Source: JBBRGK01 sp036741355
GTDB lineage: Bacteria; Chloroflexota; Dehalococcoidia; CAUJGQ01
Direction: 5' to 3'
DNA length: 64,000 bases
Assembly (NCBI GenBank): GCA_036741355.1
Contig: DAINSK010000013.1
Span: forward strand, 1 to 64,000
Below are positions 24,867 to 32,612 of the stretch, one piece after another. The notes under the pieces are model-generated. The model ran no database searches. It was not told the origin of the DNA and was given only the letters and a program-made list of their open reading frames with translations. The first letter of the stretch is position 1. Every line of letters starts with the position of its first letter. The position numbers and the translations under genes are program-made.

Positions 24867-26549
24867 TCAGACGCCGAGGATGGTCGCCAGGTCGCACTTG
24901 GCGGCGTGAATGCCGAGCCACAGGTCGCCTCGCTCCGTTAAGAGATCGGGTACCGTTCTGAGCGTAAAGTCGGTCGGATAGATATGGGGCAGCTCTGCCC
25001 AGGATACCGGCATCGATACCGGTGCGCCCGGTGCCGGACGCGGGGCGTAGATTGCAGCCATATTCTTGCCGCGTACGTTCTGGTTCTTGTCGAGAAAGAT
25101 GCGTCCCCGTCGCCGCTGTACCTGCCACTCGGTCGTGAAGCGGTCGGGATGCTGTGTCGCAAGCCGCTCTACCAGTGTCTCGACGATGGCGCGCACCTCG
25201 GGAAACGTGAACTGGCGCCGAATCGGTACGTGCAGATGCAGGCCTGTTTTGCCCGACGTTTTGACGTAAACAGGGAGGCGGAGGCCGTCGAGCAGCTCTT
25301 TAATAGCGAACGCTGCTTCGATTCCGCGCTCGAAGCCGGCGCGATGGAGCGCCGGCTCGTCACCGGGCGCTTCGCTGCCGCTGTAAACGTACGGGTCAAC
25401 GTCAAAGAGCAGCACGTCCGGATAGTTGAGGGCGCTCGCGTCGAGCGCCGGCTCACTGCGAGCGGTGTCGGTCGTAAAGGCGGTATCACCCGGCTCGGGC
25501 GGCGTCAGGCGGGAAAGCCAGGGGTGCAGCTCGATCGCTCCCATCTGGCCGAGCCAGACCAGCGTCGCGAGGTTGTGGGCCAGGACGTAGTGAAGGTCGC
25601 CATCACGGGTGCCCGAATAGACCGGCACGCTTTCGACAAAACCCGGGGCACGCTCGGGGCGCTCTTTCTGATAGAAACCGGGCGCCAGTGCACCGCTCGG
25701 ATAGCGGGTAAGCGTGAGCGGCCGGTCGGCGAGGTGGCGGAGCAGGTGCGGCGCCATGCGTAGCAGGTACGTCAGGTACTCACGCTTGGTAATCGCACGT
25801 TTTCTGCCGGCGCTGGGCCAGTACTCTTTATCAAGATTGGTGAGCCGAACCGTCCCGGATGCCAGCTCCAGGGTCACTGCGTCGCGCTTCGCCCCGACTG
25901 CGGCAACCGCCGTTTCAATTTCGGCAGCGTCGGTCCGCGATGGCGCGGGATGTACGACGTCGTCTAACGTGCGACCGGACAGTACCGAGTGATCATCGCC
26001 GGGTGTACCGGACTGATCCGCGGCAAAGGCATCGCGGTCCTTGATCAGCAGCCAGGCGCGCTCGCCCTGACGGCCGCCAATCTTGACCAGCGCCCAGCGC
26101 CCGCGCAGCTTGTGACCGTATAGCTCGACCTTTATCTGACCGCGTTCCAGTTGCTCGCGAATGAGTGCGCGGGCGGCGCGCTTTGCCGTCACCGGCGGTG
26201 AGCCTTTTGGTTCCGGCACCGGCGCATACTCGCCGGTGTCCCAGACGATCACGCGGCCGGCGCCGTAATTCTCCGCGGGGATGACGCCTTCGAAGCTGCC
26301 GTAGTCAAGCGGGTGATCTTCGACCTGGGCTGCCAGCCGCTTGTCGCGGGGGAGCGCGGAGGGCCCTTTTGGCACCGCCCACGAGGCAAGTACGCCGCCG
26401 ATCTCCAATCGAAAGTCGAAGTGGAGACGGCTCGCCGCGTGCTGTTGCACGACGAATAGCGGTAGGCCGGTGGCAGAATTGAGGCCGCGTCCGGCGGGCT
26501 CCGGCGTGTCCGCAAAGCGTCGCTTGCCGCGGTAGGCATCAAGCGGCAT
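24867..26549 (-). CDS. ligD: LigD phosphoesterase-polymerase protein without ligase domain
   Basis: A 560-residue protein with two LigD domains. The 3'-phosphoesterase occupies about residues 25-200 (HAASRLHFDFRLEIGGVLAS, DHPLDYGSFEGVIPA). The polymerase/primase occupies about 225-555: LTNLDKEYWP, YLLRMAPHLLRHLADRPLTL, the metal-binding LLFDVDPY, SGKTGLHLHVP and FLDKNQNVRGK. The enzyme trims 3' ends and adds ribonucleotides during end joining. The ligase activity is supplied by the separate convergent gene. Starts at 26549 with ACGGAG upstream. Confidence 0.92.
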   Translation of the reverse strand: MPLDAYRGKRRFADTPEPAGRGLNSATGLPLFVVQQHAASRLHFDFRLEIGGVLASWAVPKGPSALPRDKRLAAQVEDHPLDYGSFEGVIPAENYGAGRVIVWDTGEYAPVPEPKGSPPVTAKRAARALIREQLERGQIKVELYGHKLRGRWALVKIGGRQGERAWLLIKDRDAFAADQSGTPGDDHSVLSGRTLDDVVHPAPSRTDAAEIETAVAAVGAKRDAVTLELASGTVRLTNLDKEYWPSAGRKRAITKREYLTYLLRMAPHLLRHLADRPLTLTRYPSGALAPGFYQKERPERAPGFVESVPVYSGTRDGDLHYVLAHNLATLVWLGQMGAIELHPWLSRLTPPEPGDTAFTTDTARSEPALDASALNYPDVLLFDVDPYVYSGSEAPGDEPALHRAGFERGIEAAFAIKELLDGLRLPVYVKTSGKTGLHLHVPIRRQFTFPEVRAIVETLVERLATQHPDRFTTEWQVQRRRGRIFLDKNQNVRGKNMAAIYAPRPAPGAPVSMPVSWAELPHIYPTDFTLRTVPDLLTERGDLWLGIHAAKCDLATILGV

Positions 26550-26608
26550 CGACTGTCGCTCCGTTTGGGCGCCTCAACAAGCGCGAGATAAGAGCCTCGC
26601 CCAGAGCA

Positions 26609-28129
26609 TCATCCCAGCTTCCCTGTGATAACGCATCCCAAGTCCGCCGCAATAAGCTCAAACTCTTCCAGCGCCGCGCGTAGGTCCTCCACGATCTCGG
26701 TGGCGATAATGTCCGGATCGGCGAGGCCGGCGGCGTCTTCCAGGCTGTCGTCCCGCAACCAGAAGATGTCCAGGCTGACCTTGTCGCGGCGAAGCAATTC
26801 GTCGTAATCGAACGCTCGCCAGCGGCCGTTCGGGTCCGTCTCCGACCAGGTGGGCGTGCGTTCGCGCCGGTTCCGCGGATTGAAGCAGGCGACGAAATCG
26901 TCGAGGTCAGAACGGGTCAGCGGGTTGTTCTTTAGCGTGATGTGGACGTTGGTGCGCAGGTCGAAGATCCACAGCTGCCGCGTCCATGGTTCCGGGTTGG
27001 CCGGCTTGCGGTCGAAGAAGAGCACGTTCGCTTTGACACCCTGTGCGTAGAAGATTCCGGTTGGCAGCCGCAAGAGGGTGTGCACGTCGCACTCTTGCAG
27101 CAGCTTCCGGCGGATCGTCTCACCGGCGCCGCCCTCGAACAACACGTTGTCCGGCACGACCACGGCCGCGCGGCCGTTGATTTTCAGCAGCGTCTTCACG
27201 TGCTGGACGAAGTTGAGCTGCTTATTGCTGGTGGAGGCCCAGAAGTCGTCGCGCACGACCGTCAAGGCCTGTCGCTCCTGATCGCCCTCTTCGTTCAGTA
27301 CCATCACGCTCGACTTGCGTCCGAAGGGCGGATTGGTCAGGACGAGCTCATAACGGTCGCCGCGGTCCGACCTCAAACTGTCGTCGGTGAGGATCGGAGG
27401 CGCGCCGATTGCATCGGTCGGCCCGACGCCGTGCAAAAAGAGGTTCATAGCGCAGAGCCGCGTGACGCCGTCCACGATCTCGACGCCGTGCAGCGCCTCC
27501 AGGCGAAGGTGGCGCTTCTGGTCGCCGTCGAGGTACGGGTTAGAATTAGCCACGTAATCGTATGCCGCGAGTAGGAATCCGCCTGTACCGCAGGCCGGGT
27601 CGCAGATCTGCTCTCCCGGCTGCGGCCGCATCACGTCCACGATGGCGCGGATCAGCGGGCGGGGCGTGAAGTACTGGCCGGCGCCGCCCTTGGTGTCCTG
27701 GGCGTTCTTCTCCAGCAACCCCTCGTAGGCGTCGCCCTTCACGTCCACGTCGAGGGCGGTCCACTGCTCGCGGTCGATCAGGTCGACGATCAGCCGCCGC
27801 AGCTTGGCCGGGTCCTGGATCTTGTTCTGCGCCTTGCGAAAGATGATGCCGAGCATCCCCGGCTCGCGACCCAATGACTCCAGCACGTGCCGGTAGTGCG
27901 TTTCCAGCTCATCGCCGTCGCGGGCCAGAAGGCTCGGCCAGTCGAGATCCGTCGGGATGGCGGATTCCTGGTCCCAGGGTGGTTGAGTGCGCTCGTGCGC
28001 CATCTTGAGGAAGAGCAGGAAGGTAAGCTGCTCCAGGTAGTCGCCGTACGACAGCCCGTCGTCGCGCAGCACGTTGCAGTAATTCCACAGCTTCTGGACG
28101 ATCTGTTGCGAGTGGTTCGCGGTGGTCAT
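26609..28129 (-). CDS. hsdM: Type I restriction-modification DNA methylase subunit
   Basis: A 506-residue N6-adenine methylase. After the helical N-terminal domain (VQKLWNYCNVLRDDGLSYGD) come the AdoMet motif DPACGTGGFLLAAYDY and the catalytic NPPF in LVLTNPPFGRKSS. The C-terminus ends in EEFELIAADLG. It modifies the DNA site chosen by HsdS and is also part of the restriction complex. Unusually it lies about 3 kb from hsdS, with unrelated genes between, although all three hsd genes are on the same strand. Confidence 0.95.
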   Translation of the reverse strand: MTTANHSQQIVQKLWNYCNVLRDDGLSYGDYLEQLTFLLFLKMAHERTQPPWDQESAIPTDLDWPSLLARDGDELETHYRHVLESLGREPGMLGIIFRKAQNKIQDPAKLRRLIVDLIDREQWTALDVDVKGDAYEGLLEKNAQDTKGGAGQYFTPRPLIRAIVDVMRPQPGEQICDPACGTGGFLLAAYDYVANSNPYLDGDQKRHLRLEALHGVEIVDGVTRLCAMNLFLHGVGPTDAIGAPPILTDDSLRSDRGDRYELVLTNPPFGRKSSVMVLNEEGDQERQALTVVRDDFWASTSNKQLNFVQHVKTLLKINGRAAVVVPDNVLFEGGAGETIRRKLLQECDVHTLLRLPTGIFYAQGVKANVLFFDRKPANPEPWTRQLWIFDLRTNVHITLKNNPLTRSDLDDFVACFNPRNRRERTPTWSETDPNGRWRAFDYDELLRRDKVSLDIFWLRDDSLEDAAGLADPDIIATEIVEDLRAALEEFELIAADLGCVITGKLG

Positions 28130-28166
28130 ATCGGCGCCGCTTTCAATGTCCTGCTCGCCTTCTCAT

Positions 28167-28205
28167 TCATACCAGGCCGCTGACGAACAGATTGGTGTCG
28201 ATCAC
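28167..28205 (-). pseudogene. PIN-toxin start remnant
   Basis: A GTG at 28205 opens the peptide VIDTNLFVSGLV and then stops. 'xVIDTNxFVSGL' is the standard N-terminus of a PIN-domain toxin, including its first catalytic aspartate. It begins ten bases after the stop of the Phd-type antitoxin, where the toxin gene is expected. The remaining 120 or so residues are absent; the hsdM gene starts 38 bases further on. The module was probably cut when the hsd segment was rearranged. Confidence 0.55.
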
Positions 28206-28215
28206 CGCCCGCAGA

Positions 28216-28515
28216 TTACCCGCCGGGATGTTCGCGCTCATACTGCTCGCGGCGGACCTCCTCGACCACGGCCGTCACGTCGCGGAGCACGACCTCCGGG
28301 TCCTTATCCTCGTTACGTCGCTGCAGCTCATTTCGGGCTTCGCGGAACCGTTCCATGACGAACTCCCGGTAGCCATCGTACTGCTCGGAGCTAATAACGA
28401 CGGCCATCGGCCGGCCGCGGCGTTCGACGATGACGGGCTCCTTGGTGTAGTAGACGCTACCTACGAGGTCGGAGAAGTTAGCCTGAGCGTCTTTGCTCCT
28501 CATTACCAGGAACAA
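28216..28515 (-). CDS. Phd/YefM-type antitoxin
   Basis: A 99-residue protein: SKDAQANFSDLVGSVYYTKEPVIVERRGRP, then MAVVISSEQYDGY. This is the N-terminal DNA-binding and dimerisation fold of Phd/YefM antitoxins, followed by a charged helical tail (REARNELQRRNEDKD) that would wrap the toxin. Downstream only the first residues of a PIN toxin remain, so the antitoxin is an orphan. It may still regulate its own promoter. Confidence 0.75.
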   Translation of the reverse strand: MFLVMRSKDAQANFSDLVGSVYYTKEPVIVERRGRPMAVVISSEQYDGYREFVMERFREARNELQRRNEDKDPEVVLRDVTAVVEEVRREQYEREHPGG

Positions 28516-28846
28516 TCCGCGTGTGCGATCGTGTGGCTGCTACTCCGGGGTGTTAATGGGCGGTGCGGTTGATTGTCGGAACTGGGCGAGGACGGTATGG
28601 AGGTCGGTGACACCTAACGCCTAAGCGCGCAGCCGGGTGCTGGTACCCCTACGCCTAGCAGGACGTACTGGTCCGACAGTGGCGCTGCCATCTGGCTTCT
28701 CCCGATGCTGGGCGAAGGAGGTGATCCTGAGGCACAGAGTTCGGGCCCGAGAGTGAACGCGTAACCGCCTTCGCCTCTGATAGCCTCCGGGCTGCAAGTC
28801 CGGCCATGCAAGACGGTGGCACGCCCGCGCCTGTGGCACGGCGGCC
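28516..28846. other. Stretch without recognisable gene
   Basis: Only short open frames with no domain or good start are seen. No clear terminator or promoter was identified. Confidence 0.5.
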
Positions 28847-29110
28847 TCACGGTGTGAGGTCGAGCGCCTCCACGACCCGCGTGTACGGGATCTGCGCCCG
28901 GTCGTTTACGTCCTGCACGGCCTGCGAGTCGCCCGCCTCGAACAGGCACGTACAGCGGGATTCCTCGGGTATGAACGTGCTGCGGATATAGCGGACCGGC
29001 CGGCCTTCGGCGGTCATTTGCTCGCTCGTCTTGATGGCCGCCTTCTGCGCTCCAGCGAGCTGGTCCATGGTGATGCCGGGGAGGCTGCGCTCGACGGCGT
29101 ACACTGCCAT
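28847..29110 (-). CDS. DUF4242 family protein
   Basis: An 87-residue protein, MAVYAVERSLPGITMDQLAGAQ.. with VRYIRSTFIPEESRCTCLFEAGDS and VVEALDLTP. These are the hallmarks of DUF4242: YxVER.LPGIT, VRY..STF.PEE..C.C.FEA and a final ALDLTP. The family is a small ferredoxin-like fold, sometimes annotated as nickel-binding; function is not established. GGGGA precedes the ATG. It follows the MerB-like gene on the same strand. Confidence 0.8.
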   Translation of the reverse strand: MAVYAVERSLPGITMDQLAGAQKAAIKTSEQMTAEGRPVRYIRSTFIPEESRCTCLFEAGDSQAVQDVNDRAQIPYTRVVEALDLTP

Positions 29111-29291
29111 AATATTCCCCTATTCACTCTCATAGCGTCCGACGCCACGAATCATACCATGCGTGGTAATCGCTCGCCCACGCCACGGTCAACGATCAGT
29201 GGCGTGGGTGATATGGCGCACGTTTTGGTTCTTATGCCGCACAGTGTGCAGCCCGCGTACTATAACAGGCAAGCCTGCCACGGCCGGTCGG

Positions 29292-29984
29292 CTAGCCTCG
29301 GATGTTCCAGAACGCCCCGGTCAGTCCGACGGCGGCAAAAATCGCCTCGGCCTCGTCCGGCGTCCTCCGGCGCCAGTCGGGACTCAACCTATCCCCGGAC
29401 CAGGCTTTGGCCAGCTGCCAGCACTGCTGCGTGGACATCGTGCCACCCGGCGGCAAGCCCCGGAACGAGCGCCACCGCTCGACATGTGCTTCCGACCGGA
29501 AGATCAGCATGGTGGATCAGGTGAAGCCAATATTCTCCCACCACTTGGCCGCCGGGACGCCAAAATGCACGGTGCCGTCGCCCGTAGCCAGCTGACCGCC
29601 TTTGATCTCCAGAACGATCTCGTCGTTGCAATCGCCACACAGGGCGGCGACTGTCGCATCCGCATCCAGCGCGGCAGGGATACCAAGCGCGTCCAAGATG
29701 CAGATGCCCCAGTAGGTGTGTCCCAGTGCCTCTACGCGAAAGTTGGTCGGAACGGCGCAAAATGGATTTGCTGCCCAGATATTGAGCGAGTTCGGCGCGA
29801 AAGTCAGCACCCGTCCCGCTGCGAGCCGTCGAAGTGACTCCTCGACTTCGGTCTGCGACCGCCCGAGTCCCGCGGCGATCTCGGTCGGAATAGGGATCCG
29901 GGCGGTGTCCGCGGCCTGGCCGAAGACGAAGAGGCGCACATCCCGATCCAGTGCATCGGCGTCCGCTACCGGCTGATTTGCCAT
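29292..29984 (-). CDS. MerB-like organomercurial lyase family protein, candidate selenoprotein
   Basis: If the TGA at 29519-29517 is read as selenocysteine, this is one 230-residue protein. Residues 63-155 match the alkylmercury lyase family: SLNIWAANPFCAVPTNFRV, HTYWGICILDALGIPAAL, then VHFGVPAAKWWENIGFT, TGA, STMLIFRSEAHVERW. MerB uses Cys96, Asp99 and Cys159; here Cys95 and Asp98 (CILD) and the TGA at codon 156 occupy those places. The frame is open on both sides of the TGA and family-like to the end (PDWRRRTPDEAEAIFAAVGL). GGAG precedes the ATG at 29984. Alternative: a nonsense mutation of a TGC/TGT codon, or reinitiation at the ATG two codons later. Confidence 0.7.
29472..29519 (-). promoter_or_regulatory. 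Candidate bacterial SECIS element
   Basis: On the coding strand, 14 bases after the TGA comes CTTCC-GGTC-GGAAG (29502-29489), a perfect five-pair stem with a GGUC tetraloop; the loop begins 19 bases after the TGA. In E. coli fdhF the GGU of the SECIS loop lies at about 18 bases. An outer CCACC (29515-29511) can pair with GGTGG (29476-29472) and ATG with CAT in between, giving a bulged long hairpin immediately after the codon, as SelB requires. Confidence 0.55.
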
Positions 29985-30347
29985 GATGTGATCTCCATTC
30001 CCCCACGCACAGGATGCACCCGCTTTGCCATAACCGGCAAGCTGGCGGTGCGGACTATTAGCTGCTAAGTGCGTGCCGTCCGTTGCCATCGCCGCTTCTT
30101 GACGTCCCCGTCCGCCGCTCGTCCCGCCCGCCCACAAAATCAAGTACCGAGAGCGCGACAAGATGCTATCGAGCGAACGTAGAGCAATCGGCTCTGGCGC
30201 CGGGAGCGGGAGGACGCCCAGCCGAAGACTTCAGATCCTGAATGACGGTTCGACACCCGGAGTATGAAGCTGGCGTAACGGATAACGCCGCCCGTCATTG
30301 TCGACATTTTGCAGGGTGGTGCATACTAGGTTAATAAGGAGCCCGCA
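29985..30347. other. Intergenic region between divergent genes
   Basis: Lies between the starts of the MerB-like gene (minus) and the HicB-like gene (plus). An in-frame arginine-rich extension of the MerB-like frame up to 30161 has no good start. AAGGAG at the right end is the ribosome-binding site of the HicB-like gene. Confidence 0.45.
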
Positions 30348-30710
30348 ATGCGGTTGCCGACAATTGTTAATGCGTTTATCCATGCGGCCATGAAGCGCGC
30401 GCTGGTGGAACGACTCGATGATGGCACTATGGCTGCCACAATTCCCGAAGCATTTGGGGTCGTAGCCTTTGGCACCGATCAACTAGAGTTGGGTGCCGAC
30501 CTATACGCCCGGCTGGAAGACTGGGTAGGTGTGAGCCGATCGAAGGGTTATACGCTGCCCATCATCGATGACATTGATCTCAATTCGGAGGATGGGCAGG
30601 CCCTTGCGGCGTACCATAAAGGCGCCCCAACCCCGATCGCCAACGAGATCTTCGAGAACGAACAGGAGTTCGAAGCGGCATTGGACCGGTGGGCAAAGCG
30701 CCCCGAGTAG
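30348..30710 (+). CDS. HicB-like antitoxin
   Basis: A 120-residue protein with VNAFIHAAMKRALVERLDDGTMAATIPEAFG and VVAFGTDQLELGADLYARLE, the partial RNase H fold of HicB-type antitoxins ('a..rA.ye.l.dG.y.a.Ip...GvvA.G.t..e....l...l..w'). A DWVGVSRSKGYTLPIID segment follows. No hicA gene is adjacent on the same strand. AAGGAG precedes the ATG. Its 3' end overlaps the end of the convergent RelE-like reading frame. Confidence 0.65.
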   Translation: MRLPTIVNAFIHAAMKRALVERLDDGTMAATIPEAFGVVAFGTDQLELGADLYARLEDWVGVSRSKGYTLPIIDDIDLNSEDGQALAAYHKGAPTPIANEIFENEQEFEAALDRWAKRPE

Positions 30711-31036
30711 CACTTTGCTAACGGATCCTTGTAGATCGCGTGCGTCCCGATCCTGCGCCAGATGACGTGGAACTTATCCGGAATCTGCGGTGTGCCGTAT
30801 TCCCAGGTGCATCGTCCATCGCCTGCCCAGGCAAATTCCTTAATGTTTCGCTGCTTGACCATCGCAGTGATCCCTAAGCGCTGAGGGAAAATCGGATTTC
30901 CAGGTCGCCGTTCCCGCTCCCAGTCGCGCAGCACGCTAATGAATTCTCGTAGCGCCTGGTTGAATGCGTCCTGCTGGTCGTCACGCAGGCATTCGTACTC
31001 GCGCCAGAAGCGATCGTGAGCTTCAAATGTAGGCAT
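30548..31036 (-). CDS. RelE/HigB-like toxin with read-on C-terminus
   Basis: From the ATG at 31036 (GGAG six bases upstream) the first 110 residues look like a RelE/ParE-superfamily ribonuclease: PTFEAHDRFWREYECL, NIKEFAWAGDGRCTWEYG, and KFHVIWRRIGTHAIYKDP, which is usually the end of such proteins. Here no stop follows; the frame continues for about 54 residues antisense to the HicB-like gene. A one-base change of frame just after KDP would meet a TAG. Probably the normal stop was lost by a small indel. No same-strand antitoxin is visible. Confidence 0.55.
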   Translation of the reverse strand: MPTFEAHDRFWREYECLRDDQQDAFNQALREFISVLRDWERERRPGNPIFPQRLGITAMVKQRNIKEFAWAGDGRCTWEYGTPQIPDKFHVIWRRIGTHAIYKDPLAKCYSGRFAHRSNAASNSCSFSKISLAIGVGAPLWYAARACPSSELRSMSSMMGSV

Positions 31037-31079
31037 GTCACTCCAGCACCCGCAGGCATAGGCGTAATCCTGACCGCGA

Positions 31080-32612
31080 CTACACGGGTAGGATCTGTTG
31101 CCTGGCATCCGCGGTTCTGTTCCGTCCCCGCTTTTTCGCCCCCGCCTCCACCGTCCCTCGCTCCGCCCGAATCCGCTCCAGCAGCACCGAAGCCGGCTCG
31201 TCGTTCGGGTCCTGCGGCACCAGCCGCCCCTCGAACGCCCGCTTCAGAATTGCCTGCCGCAACCGCTCCGCCCGTTTCAGCCCTGAACCAACCGCGGCCT
31301 CCATCTGATCCACGACCGAGAGCCGGCGTTCAACCTCGGCAACGATGCGTTGCTGTTCGGCGAGGGGAGGAAGAGGCACCGGTACTGCCTCGATAGTAGG
31401 AGCATTTAGATTCGGTCTGCCGACCCCTGCGCCTCCACCGACGAGATGTCCTTGCCCGACGGGGCTCTTGAGAAAATAGAAAATGTACCAACTTGTTACT
31501 ACCGGTGCTATAAGCCGGTACTGGATTAAATACGCCCCCGGAATAGCTTCTACATCGTCGTCAAAGACGGCGAGCGTTCCGAGGCTGCCAGTCCGTGTGA
31601 TAAGCAGATCACCGATATCAACTCGGTACTTGGCGAATTCTGCATCTGAAAGAGTCAGCCGGGGCGCTGATGCCGTGCGCACTCTACCGGATTGGGAGAT
31701 GTCCGACGTGCGAAGGACCAGCTTCCCAGCGGCGGAATAGTCATCACTCGAAAACCGGGGGCCGTAGAGCGAGAACTCTTTGAGGTGTGCCAGACTTGCC
31801 CAACACCACCCCTCCGCCAGTTCGCCCGTATCCGGCGCCGCCGGTTCCTCGTACTTCGCGCGCCAGTTGAAGGGCGGCTGCTTGCCGGACTTTGCGAACC
31901 TCTCTTGCTGCACAGCCTCCCAGCGGGCGCGGCGCTCGGCAAGGATGCGGGCCAGCAGGTGCTCGCCGCTCTCGTAGTCGCGGCCCTCGGTGCAGGCAAG
32001 CGCGGCCTCGGTGGGCACCAGGCGGCCCTCGCAGGCGGCTTTCAGCACGGCGGCGCGGTAGCGCTTCAGGTTCGTCCGCGTCCGCCGCAGCGCCGCCACC
32101 GCCACATCCAGCCGCGTGAAATGAGTGTCAATTGCGCTGACAATTCGTATCTGCTCGTTGAGGGGAGCCAGCGAAACGGTAAACCCTAGGAAGGGGCCAC
32201 GGTTGATGTGACTCATAGTCGAGCCATGCAGGTGAGCCGATGCCCTAAGCGCTGAGATGGTATGGCAAAGAAGATAATAGAGGAATGGACGCCCCACTAC
32301 CGTCTCGTTCGGGACGACCTTGAAGATGTGTTGGTTGAGAATTGCAGTTTCGCGTTTCCAAGTGAAGGCATCGAGGGTCGCGGACCAGCTAACGAGAATG
32401 TCACCTGATTTTACTAAGTAAGATGCGTCAACGGTTCGTAGCGTTCGATTTAGCGGTTTAGACTCGTCCGTGAGGTTCTGGATGCGAATTATGGGATACC
32501 CCTCGTCGACCCAGTCGGATGGCTTAAATGCCAAGCCATTAATGTAGGTCGCAGTGTCACCCACAGTCGCGGCCACCCAGCCAGGCGGCAGGGGTACCGT
32601 CTGTTCGGTCAC
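31080..32612 (-). CDS. hsdS: Type I restriction specificity subunit
   Basis: A 510-residue HsdS with two target-recognition domains and two long conserved helices. The first half starts PLPPGWVAATVGDTATYING and ends in PLNEQIRIVSAIDTHFTRLD; the second has LAEGWCWASLAHLKEF and closes in PLPPLAEQQRIVAEVERRLS. The helices act as a ruler between the two half-sites of the DNA target. It overlaps the end of hsdR by four bases. The tail is rich in Arg and Lys. Confidence 0.95.
   Translation of the reverse strand: MTEQTVPLPPGWVAATVGDTATYINGLAFKPSDWVDEGYPIIRIQNLTDESKPLNRTLRTVDASYLVKSGDILVSWSATLDAFTWKRETAILNQHIFKVVPNETVVGRPFLYYLLCHTISALRASAHLHGSTMSHINRGPFLGFTVSLAPLNEQIRIVSAIDTHFTRLDVAVAALRRTRTNLKRYRAAVLKAACEGRLVPTEAALACTEGRDYESGEHLLARILAERRARWEAVQQERFAKSGKQPPFNWRAKYEEPAAPDTGELAEGWCWASLAHLKEFSLYGPRFSSDDYSAAGKLVLRTSDISQSGRVRTASAPRLTLSDAEFAKYRVDIGDLLITRTGSLGTLAVFDDDVEAIPGAYLIQYRLIAPVVTSWYIFYFLKSPVGQGHLVGGGAGVGRPNLNAPTIEAVPVPLPPLAEQQRIVAEVERRLSVVDQMEAAVGSGLKRAERLRQAILKRAFEGRLVPQDPNDEPASVLLERIRAERGTVEAGAKKRGRNRTADARQQILPV

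Noticed and set aside
29163..29837. A 224-codon plus-strand frame
   Set aside because: Antisense to the MerB-like gene, whose family motifs decide the strand.
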